A DNA stretch of 64,000 nucleotides from Bifidobacterium ramosum. GTDB taxonomy: Bacteria; Actinomycetota; Actinomycetes; Actinomycetales; Bifidobacteriaceae. The stretch is from contig NZ_WBSM01000010.1 of NCBI RefSeq assembly GCF_009299505.1, positions 85,721 through 149,720 of the forward strand, given 5' to 3'. The translations under genes were made by a program, and so were the position numbers. The notes beneath the pieces were generated by a model. It searched no databases. It was not told the DNA's origin and saw only the letters and a program-made list of their open reading frames with translations. Position 1 is the stretch's first letter; each line of letters begins with the position of its first letter. Shown here in pieces: positions 51,133-58,436 of the stretch.

Positions 51133-52917
51133 ATGATTACTGAAATTAAGTCGTATCAAATTATTATTGCCTTGCTTAAGGCACGCGGTATTCGCCACTG
51201 TGTACTATCGGCTGGATCCCGCAATGTTCCTTTCGTGCATTCTATTGAGGAGGATCCATTTTTCAAATGCTATTCAGTTGTTGATGAACGTAGCGCCGGA
51301 TATTTTGCGCTAGGACTTTCTCAGCAGATTCATGAGCCTGTAGTAATTTCTTGTACGTCATCAACGGCGACCTGCAATTATTGGCCGCCCGTTGCTGAGG
51401 CATATTATCAAGGTGTTCCCCTGATCGTCCTGACTGGCGATCGTGATGTAGCCATGCTGGGGCAACGCGAGGATCAAATGATCGATCAGGTTGGTATGTA
51501 CGATCGACATGTGCGTAAGTCGGTGAATCTTCCTGTGGTGAAAACAGAGGATGACTTCATCTACTGCCAGCGTTTAGTGAACGAGGCATTGCTTGAACTT
51601 GACCATGATGGGCAGACCGGTCCGGTCCATATCAACGTGCCGATGAAATGGTACAGCACGTCGTTCCCAGTACATGAACTGCCTAAGGTCACTTGCATTG
51701 AGCGTCTTGGGCATGAGACCTCGTCTACGAAATGGGAAGAGAAGGTTCGCAAGCTGCAACATGCAAAGCGCATTCTTGTTGTCTGCGGACAATCAAGCTA
51801 TGTCTCGGATGAGCAGAAGAAGCAGATGACCAGATTCTTCCGCAAGTTTAATTGCTCTATTTCGATGGAGTATATGTCGAATGTTGAATGTGAAGGTGCG
51901 ATTAATACTTCCGTATGCTTTGACTCCAGATTTATTTCCGATAAAAAGGCGGATGAGCTGCTTCCTGATATCGTAATTTCATATGGTGGCAATGTGATGC
52001 AAGGGGTGAAATCCGACCTGTGCAAGCATGCTGGGCAGTTTGAGCATTGGCTCATTCAGGAGGATGGTCATGTTTGTGATTTGTTCAAGAGCCTGACCAC
52101 TATATTTGAGTGCACCCCAGAATACTTCTTCCGTTTCTTCAATGGAATGGCAGGAAATGATAGTCATAATGATCTTGAATACCATCATCAGATTGAACAA
52201 TATGCACAGAGTGTGAAATATCCTGAAGAATTTCCCTGGTCTAATATTTATGCGGTACAACATGTTGTTACGCAGGTGCCTTCTGGTTCTATCATTCATA
52301 TGAGTATCAACAATGCGATTCGGCTTACGAATTTCTTCAAATTGCAGCCAGATGTCAAAACGTATGCGAATATCGGCACAGACGGCATTGACGGCTGCCT
52401 TTCATCATTCCTTGGGCAAGCGGTTGTTCTTGATAGACCTGCCTATCTTATGATTGGTGATCTTGCATTTTTCTATGACATGAATGCACTGCGTATCCGT
52501 CATATTGGTAGCAACGTCCGCATCATGTTGCTGAATAACCACGGTGGTGAGGAATTTTACTACAACGGCATGTACCAAAACAAGGCCAGTGATCTCCATA
52601 CGACGGCGCGTCACAATACCACCGCCAAAGGGTGGGCGGAGTCCTGTGGATTCAAGTATTTGACGGCATCTGACAAGACGTCTTACGATAAGGTACTTCC
52701 CGAGTTTATGACTGCTGAATCTGACAAGCCTATTTTCTTTGAAGTATTTAGTGAGATGAGCACAGATTCGAAAGCTATCTATGATTTCTACAATCTGAGT
52801 CGGCCTCGTGATTTGTTTTCTGATATGAAACGCGAGGCAAAAGAGATTGTTAAGTCCACTATTGGCAAGGAAACTGCAGTCAAGGTAGCGGACAAACTAG
52901 GTATTAAGTTGAAGTAG
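51133..52917 (+). CDS. MenD-like thiamine diphosphate enzyme
   Basis: This 594-residue protein resembles 2-succinyl-5-enolpyruvyl-6-hydroxy-3-cyclohexene-1-carboxylate synthase. LSAGSRNVPFV, DERSAGYFALGL (Glu 52, the expected cofactor-activating residue), SCTSSTATCNYWPPVAEAYY, LIVLTGDRD and a C-terminal TPP site GDLAFFYDMNAL...LLNNHGGEEFY all have MenD counterparts. I see no other menaquinone genes, and bifidobacteria are not known to make menaquinone, so a role in a decarboxylating addition to a sugar or sugar precursor for the EPS is more likely. The last ~45 residues are Lys-rich. It lies between the pyruvyltransferase and a glycosyltransferase. Its G+C is lower than upstream genes. Confidence 0.8.
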   Translation: MITEIKSYQIIIALLKARGIRHCVLSAGSRNVPFVHSIEEDPFFKCYSVVDERSAGYFALGLSQQIHEPVVISCTSSTATCNYWPPVAEAYYQGVPLIVLTGDRDVAMLGQREDQMIDQVGMYDRHVRKSVNLPVVKTEDDFIYCQRLVNEALLELDHDGQTGPVHINVPMKWYSTSFPVHELPKVTCIERLGHETSSTKWEEKVRKLQHAKRILVVCGQSSYVSDEQKKQMTRFFRKFNCSISMEYMSNVECEGAINTSVCFDSRFISDKKADELLPDIVISYGGNVMQGVKSDLCKHAGQFEHWLIQEDGHVCDLFKSLTTIFECTPEYFFRFFNGMAGNDSHNDLEYHHQIEQYAQSVKYPEEFPWSNIYAVQHVVTQVPSGSIIHMSINNAIRLTNFFKLQPDVKTYANIGTDGIDGCLSSFLGQAVVLDRPAYLMIGDLAFFYDMNALRIRHIGSNVRIMLLNNHGGEEFYYNGMYQNKASDLHTTARHNTTAKGWAESCGFKYLTASDKTSYDKVLPEFMTAESDKPIFFEVFSEMSTDSKAIYDFYNLSRPRDLFSDMKREAKEIVKSTIGKETAVKVADKLGIKLK

Positions 52918-52978
52918 GAAGGGATAACAGGTCAGTGCAGGAAGCTATTTGAAGAGACTGAGCTAGCGAGTTGTACTT

Positions 52979-54118
52979 ATGGAATACAATCAGATTCGAG
53001 TTTTAGAGGTTGTTCCATCATTGAGCAGAGCGGCGGGTGTGGCGCGTTTCGCGTACAATATGGCTCTATATCATGACGAACAACGCGTACATTATGATTT
53101 CTTGCATCACGCCATTATAAATGGTCAAATGATGCACGAGAAAACGTATGATCAAGATTTGCTTCAGCGTGGATCAAAGGTCTATACGGTTAACTATGCA
53201 GGCGCTGGTTTTTTGCGCTTTGTGAAAGAGGTTGGAGCTTTCTTTAAACAACATGGGTCTGAATATGACATCGTGCATTGCCAAATGCCTAATTCAGCCT
53301 TTTGCGTTTTACGTGATGCCAAAAAAGCGGGTATCAAGCACCGCGTTCTTCATAGCCATTTGAATAATAGCTCTGATAAGTTCTTGCACCGTGTGCGGAA
53401 CATGCCATTGAACGCCATTGGTAAGTTATATGCGACGGATCGGTTGGCGTGTTCCGAAGATGCTGGTAGGTTCCTTTTTGGGAATAAACCTTTTACCGTC
53501 ATTCGTAACGGAATCCCGATTGAACAGTTTGCTTATAACCCTGATCGATCGAATCGGTTGCGGGCGGAGTTGGGAATCGGGCTGGACGATCCAGTGATTG
53601 GCTGTGTCGGACGAATGGTCAAGCAGAAGAATTACCCATTTGCGGTAAAGGTGTTTGCACAATTTTTGAATCGGCGTCCTGATGCCAAATTGGTGTTTAT
53701 CGGCGATGGCACCGATCGTGCTGAACTTGAACAGGTAATTCATGATGAAGGTGTAGCTGCATCGGTTTTGCTACTGGGCGTTCGAGAAGATATAGATCAA
53801 TTATATTCAATGTTCGACGTCTTTTTCATGCCATCACTGTATGAGGGACTTCCGGTGTCATGCGTAGAAGCACAAGCTGCTGGTCTCCCTTGCGTATATT
53901 CTATGGATGTACCGCATGAGTCGGATATCACAGGTACCGGCACGTTTGTCGATCGATCCGCTGACTTATCGGAATGGGTCAAGGCACTGGATCAGGCATC
54001 GCAGGAAAATCGGTTGGTGCAAAACCCTCGTTTACTTGCTGAACGCGGATACTCGGTCAAGGATAATGCCGAAGTGCTTATGCAGTATTATGAACATTTG
54101 ATGGCAGACGGGCAATGA
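52979..54118 (+). CDS. Glycosyltransferase family 4
   Basis: This 379-residue GT-B enzyme has an N-terminal Rossmann part starting RVLEVVPSLSRAAGVARFAYN and a C-terminal donor domain with IGCVGRMVKQKNYPFAV, KLVFIGDGTDRAELE and FFMPSLYEGLPVSCVEAQAA (the EX7E-type site). It probably adds a sugar to the repeat unit. No strong ribosome binding site precedes the ATG. Confidence 0.9.
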   Translation: MEYNQIRVLEVVPSLSRAAGVARFAYNMALYHDEQRVHYDFLHHAIINGQMMHEKTYDQDLLQRGSKVYTVNYAGAGFLRFVKEVGAFFKQHGSEYDIVHCQMPNSAFCVLRDAKKAGIKHRVLHSHLNNSSDKFLHRVRNMPLNAIGKLYATDRLACSEDAGRFLFGNKPFTVIRNGIPIEQFAYNPDRSNRLRAELGIGLDDPVIGCVGRMVKQKNYPFAVKVFAQFLNRRPDAKLVFIGDGTDRAELEQVIHDEGVAASVLLLGVREDIDQLYSMFDVFFMPSLYEGLPVSCVEAQAAGLPCVYSMDVPHESDITGTGTFVDRSADLSEWVKALDQASQENRLVQNPRLLAERGYSVKDNAEVLMQYYEHLMADGQ

Positions 54119-54133
54119 TTGGATGGTAGGCAA

Positions 54134-55282
54134 ATGAATCTATTGGATGTAAAAATAAGGCCATCCTTTTTCTATTATCTATGTTTTACCTTATATGCGA
54201 TTTCTAATGCATTGACTTTAACAAACTTTCGAAATATTGAAAACTTGTATATTTATCCTGTTTATCTATATGTTAGAGTATTCTGTGCGATTGTTTTATT
54301 TATAATAATTTTTTCAGATTCTCAGATACGATTAAAATTATTTTTTTTATGGCCTTTATTTATTCTCTTAGGATTATCGACTTACTACTCTGGTAGCTGG
54401 AATTTCTTATTGCTTGTTCTTTTTGCTGTTGCTTCCAATGATGTCGATATAAAAAGACTCGCTCGTTTTGTTGTCGTAATATATAGCTTGATTCTTGCTG
54501 TGACATCGATAAGTTCAAAAATTGGTCTCATTCCCTCTTATCCTATCGTTGGGGATGGGGGACTGGTTCGTGATCCAATGGGTTTCACTCATCCGAACAC
54601 GTTCTCCGCTTTTGTGGTAGTGGTTTGTTGTGCCTTCGCGATATTAAGATTCCGAAAGTTTGAGATAGTTGATGCGCTAGTTTATCTATTCGGATTTTCT
54701 CTCTGCTGGATTATTGCGTATTCCAGAACTTCTTCTATTTGCATTATATTTATATGTTTTGTATCATTCTTGTTTTCCATAGGTAAGACAGAACGTTTCT
54801 TCAAAAATATCTATTCTTCTATTTCAGTTATTTTTCTTGCAGAATGTGTTGCTTCGCTGTATCTAATGGTTTATTTTAATAGTGGCTCTCAATGGATGAA
54901 TATGCTCAATAGAGCACTTTCTGGAAGGTTGGATTTAGCAAATTATTTTTATACGAATTTCGGTGTTCTTCCATTCGGCTTGGACTATTCAAAAATTGTT
55001 ATTGATTATAATGGCTATACATCATTCGTTGTTGATAATGCTTTTTGTCATTTAATGTTAGAATCTGGATATATTGTTGCGGTATTCTTTTATGCGATGT
55101 ATTTCTATACACTTTTGAGGACGAAGGAGCGTTCCATATATACTTACGGGATGCTTTTATACGTTCCGGTAGCATTTTGTGAGACCTCTGCCTTTCTGGT
55201 TTGCTTTAATTTTTCGTTAATAGCTATGTTCAGGTTGTCCAAAGGCTCTTTGAAAAACGTTAGTGAAAGATCATTCGTATGA
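54134..55282 (+). CDS. Wzy-like polysaccharide polymerase
   Basis: This 382-residue protein is almost wholly hydrophobic with about ten membrane segments. GFTHPNTFSAFVVVV and FSLCWIIAYSRTSSI are characteristic of Gram-positive EPS polymerases. The gene is strikingly AT-rich compared with the first 48 kb, so it is probably acquired. The start at ATG 54134 was preferred over an upstream TTG. The last 4 nt overlap the next gene. Confidence 0.8.
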   Translation: MNLLDVKIRPSFFYYLCFTLYAISNALTLTNFRNIENLYIYPVYLYVRVFCAIVLFIIIFSDSQIRLKLFFLWPLFILLGLSTYYSGSWNFLLLVLFAVASNDVDIKRLARFVVVIYSLILAVTSISSKIGLIPSYPIVGDGGLVRDPMGFTHPNTFSAFVVVVCCAFAILRFRKFEIVDALVYLFGFSLCWIIAYSRTSSICIIFICFVSFLFSIGKTERFFKNIYSSISVIFLAECVASLYLMVYFNSGSQWMNMLNRALSGRLDLANYFYTNFGVLPFGLDYSKIVIDYNGYTSFVVDNAFCHLMLESGYIVAVFFYAMYFYTLLRTKERSIYTYGMLLYVPVAFCETSAFLVCFNFSLIAMFRLSKGSLKNVSERSFV

Positions 55283-56250
55283 AAACATTATTATCCATAA
55301 TAGTTCCCGTATACAATACAGCATTACCCTTATTGGAAAAATGTCTTGATCCATTCACTAGGTATGACGATTCCCGTATTGAATTGATAATAGTAGATGA
55401 CGGATCAAATGAGCAAACGGCTAAATTTCTTGACAATATAGAATTTGCCTGTTCCTCCAAGATTATTCATGTGGAAAATGGTGGTCAGAATCATGCAAGA
55501 AATATTGGAATCTCGAAGGCTTCTGGTAAGTTTGTTGGGTTCCTTGATAGCGATGATTCTGTTGATCTCATTGTTTTGGATCAGATGTTAAATGACAATT
55601 TATGGAACAATGATATCATTGTATACTGCGCGAGTATTGTCAACAGCCGTGGTGACATTGTTGGCCAAATGTGTAAGACAAATTCTGTATCTAAAAGAGA
55701 ATATATAAGAAATTGTGCGGAATTATGGCTTCAGTTTATAAGACTAGATTTTCTAAAAGATAATGGTGGGCTATTCCTTTTCGAAGGACAGTGTATTGGG
55801 GAGGATCTTGCGACCATTCTACCTTTAGTTATCAAGGCTAGATACATAGCTTATACGAATTATGCTCTGTATCGCTATACGAAACATCAGGGTAGTGTCA
55901 TCCATTCATTGGATTCTGATTCGCGTCTGTCCGTTCTAACAGCTTTCAACCGCCTACTGTCAGTTCTTACCGATGACGAATTTAGGGAGTTTCATGATGA
56001 AATTGAGTGGCAGGTAATTAATCATATTCTTAATTATGAAACTCGTTTTCAGCTCTCTTTCGGGAGAAGGGGTCTACATAGTGTACAGACGATGAGAGGG
56101 TGGGTTGAGGCTAGATTCCCAAATTGGAAATTTAACCCTTATATTAAGCAAGAGATTTCAAAACAAGGGTTGCGTCTAAGAATAGCGTTAAATCAAAATT
56201 ATATATTGCTGATGGTTTTACAGTATTTTAATTATCTGTTCCGTCGCTGA
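55279..56250 (+). CDS. Glycosyltransferase family 2
   Basis: This 323-residue GT-A enzyme has LLSIIVPVYNTALPLLEKCL, IELIIVDDGSNEQT, HARNIGISKASGKFVGFLDS and DD following. It is AT-rich, in the same transferred-looking block, and its start overlaps the polymerase gene by 4 nt. It should extend the lipid-linked repeat unit. Confidence 0.9.
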   Translation: MKTLLSIIVPVYNTALPLLEKCLDPFTRYDDSRIELIIVDDGSNEQTAKFLDNIEFACSSKIIHVENGGQNHARNIGISKASGKFVGFLDSDDSVDLIVLDQMLNDNLWNNDIIVYCASIVNSRGDIVGQMCKTNSVSKREYIRNCAELWLQFIRLDFLKDNGGLFLFEGQCIGEDLATILPLVIKARYIAYTNYALYRYTKHQGSVIHSLDSDSRLSVLTAFNRLLSVLTDDEFREFHDEIEWQVINHILNYETRFQLSFGRRGLHSVQTMRGWVEARFPNWKFNPYIKQEISKQGLRLRIALNQNYILLMVLQYFNYLFRR

Positions 56251-56281
56251 TTTGTTTGTTGTATATACTGTTGGGAGTGAC

Positions 56282-56845
56282 ATGATAATAACTAAGAATG
56301 ACTTGAAGGATTATCTAAGGGAAGATCGCAGAGTTCAGCCACCAAGTAACCTTCTTATAAAGAGATTATTTGATCGCATCTATAAGATTAAAACATTGAT
56401 GAGAATATGTGAATATCATAAGAATAATATGAAAGGAAATATTTATCATACTATTTTATTTTATTTTTTCTATACCTTGTATCTTAGGGTTGAACATGCT
56501 TGCTGTTCCGATATTGGTCTAAATGTCTTTGATAAAGGGCTTGTAATCTGGCATCCGGAGAGAATTATTGTTAATTCAAATGCCAAAGTTGGTCGTCACT
56601 GTAGCCTATCTAGTGGAGTTGTGATTGCCCAGGCGCACGATAAGAGTCCAATTATCGGCAATGAAGTAGAGTTTATGATCGACAGTAGTGCATTAGGAGA
56701 TATTGTTATTGCGGATCATGTGCGTATTGGAGCTAAGGCTTTAGTTATTAAGGACATTGAGGAGCGGAATACTACTTGGGCTGGTTTGCCGGCGAAAAAG
56801 ATTAGCGATAAAGGTACGGTTGAAACCCCTGTGCCTATCCCCTGA
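56282..56845 (+). CDS. Hexapeptide-repeat acyltransferase (serine acetyltransferase-like)
   Basis: This 187-residue protein has a left-handed beta-helix in its second half, shown by the repeating V/I-rich hexads (RIIVNSNAKVGRHCSLSSGV, SALGDIVIADHVRIGAKALV). The N-terminal ~80 residues are helical and basic, as in CysE-like enzymes. In this cluster it most likely O-acetylates the polymer or a precursor. The start at ATG 56282 follows GGGAGTGAC. AT-rich. Confidence 0.82.
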   Translation: MIITKNDLKDYLREDRRVQPPSNLLIKRLFDRIYKIKTLMRICEYHKNNMKGNIYHTILFYFFYTLYLRVEHACCSDIGLNVFDKGLVIWHPERIIVNSNAKVGRHCSLSSGVVIAQAHDKSPIIGNEVEFMIDSSALGDIVIADHVRIGAKALVIKDIEERNTTWAGLPAKKISDKGTVETPVPIP

Positions 56846-56888
56846 TACGTATTCCTGATTTTACCGGTAATTTATAAGGTTGTATGTA

Positions 56889-58304
56889 ATGGCTCTTAAG
56901 ACTAAACGTTCGGATATTGTTTGGAATTATGTTGGCACGATTGTTTCGATGACCAGCGGCTTCATATTGCTTCCACTCCTGATGAGATTCCTTTCCGGTG
57001 ATGAATTGGGATTATGGTATGTGTATATAGCCATTGCTAACTTAGCAATGCTTTTTGAATTTGGCTTTACTCCCACTTTTTCTCGCAACATTGTATATGT
57101 CATTAGCGGTGCTCGTGTTCTTAGCGCTACTGGACGAACATCCTCGATAGGTGCAAGCATCGATTGGCATTTGTTGAACACTGTTATACGTGCATCTAAA
57201 CTTATATATGGTGCTATCGCGGGTATTGCTCTCATTTTGTTGTCTACTGTAGGTACGGCTTATATTGCCTTTATCACCGGTGATGTTCAGGGAGGTGGTC
57301 ATTGGGCTGCTTGGATATTGTTTTGTATGGCGACCTTCTTCAATTTGTACTTTTTGTACTCCATAGCTAGTTTGCGTGGTTACGGTGATGTTGCTGGCGA
57401 GAATCAAGCCAAAACAATCTCCAAAATAATGCAACTCATAATTAGCGGTATTTTGCTTGTTCTAGGGTATGGCCTTTTGGGTGCGTCCATCGGGTATTTT
57501 GCTAACGCGTTGGTGCTACGCGGCTATGCTATCGTTCGTATGCGGAAGCATAAGGACATTGAGATCGGGAGGTCTAACGACCATAGCTGTATTTCTTTTA
57601 GGGAAATAACGTCTGTTTTAGGAACTATATCGCATCTTGCTTGGCGCGATGGTTTGGTGGGGCTCGCGACATATGCATCTACACAGGCAACCTCTATTCT
57701 TTGTTCTATTTTTCTATCGCTCGAACAGACCGGCACATATTCAGTACTGCTTCAGCTGGGGACAGCGATATGTAATTTTGCTGCGGCATATCCGCGATCT
57801 TTTTTCCCGGCTATGCAATCGGCATATGCGGAAGCCGACGTGAATAAGCAACGGTCCATTATTTCTTCCGGAATCGTCACTTATTGGATTATGTTTTTGC
57901 TTGGGACGATTGGTGTGATGGCAGTGATTCTCCCCTTGCTGCCATTACTTAAGCCCGGGATAAAGGTTGATTATATATTATTTGCTGTGTTATGTTTGTA
58001 TCTTTCCTTGCTGCAGCAACATTCCATTTTCTGCAATTATATTATTAGCATGAATGAAATTCCCTATATGCGTGGTTTTATAACTGCCGCCGTTCTTGGA
58101 TGTGTGTTTGTTTGTATTTTTTGCGGACCTCTTCATATGGGTGAATGGGGTCTTGTAATTGGCCAAGCCTTTTCGCAAATTATTTATAATAATTGGAAAT
58201 GGCCCCATTATCTTTGCAAGAAAATGGGAATTTCATATATCAATCTTTGGACAAATGGATTATCGTTTTGGAGGATGCGCTTGACGAAATTCATCGGCAA
58301 ATAG
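56889..58304 (+). CDS. Wzx-like polysaccharide flippase
   Basis: This 471-residue membrane protein of the polysaccharide-transport (MATE/MOP-like) superfamily has about 12-14 hydrophobic segments. KRSDIVWNYVGTIVSMTSGF at the start is the typical first helix. It should flip the lipid-linked repeat unit outward for the polymerase. The start at ATG 56889 was chosen over a TTG three codons upstream. AT-rich in common with the preceding three genes. Confidence 0.85.
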   Translation: MALKTKRSDIVWNYVGTIVSMTSGFILLPLLMRFLSGDELGLWYVYIAIANLAMLFEFGFTPTFSRNIVYVISGARVLSATGRTSSIGASIDWHLLNTVIRASKLIYGAIAGIALILLSTVGTAYIAFITGDVQGGGHWAAWILFCMATFFNLYFLYSIASLRGYGDVAGENQAKTISKIMQLIISGILLVLGYGLLGASIGYFANALVLRGYAIVRMRKHKDIEIGRSNDHSCISFREITSVLGTISHLAWRDGLVGLATYASTQATSILCSIFLSLEQTGTYSVLLQLGTAICNFAAAYPRSFFPAMQSAYAEADVNKQRSIISSGIVTYWIMFLLGTIGVMAVILPLLPLLKPGIKVDYILFAVLCLYLSLLQQHSIFCNYIISMNEIPYMRGFITAAVLGCVFVCIFCGPLHMGEWGLVIGQAFSQIIYNNWKWPHYLCKKMGISYINLWTNGLSFWRMRLTKFIGK

Positions 58305-58436
58305 GTCCGTCCCATGTTCGGCCACATGTGGTATGTGCTAAAATGCATATAATACTGGTCTGTTTTAATATGGTGTATTGTCATTGAAAGGCATGATCGG
58401 TAGATTGTTATCATCATCGAGAGATGAAGGTGTCTA

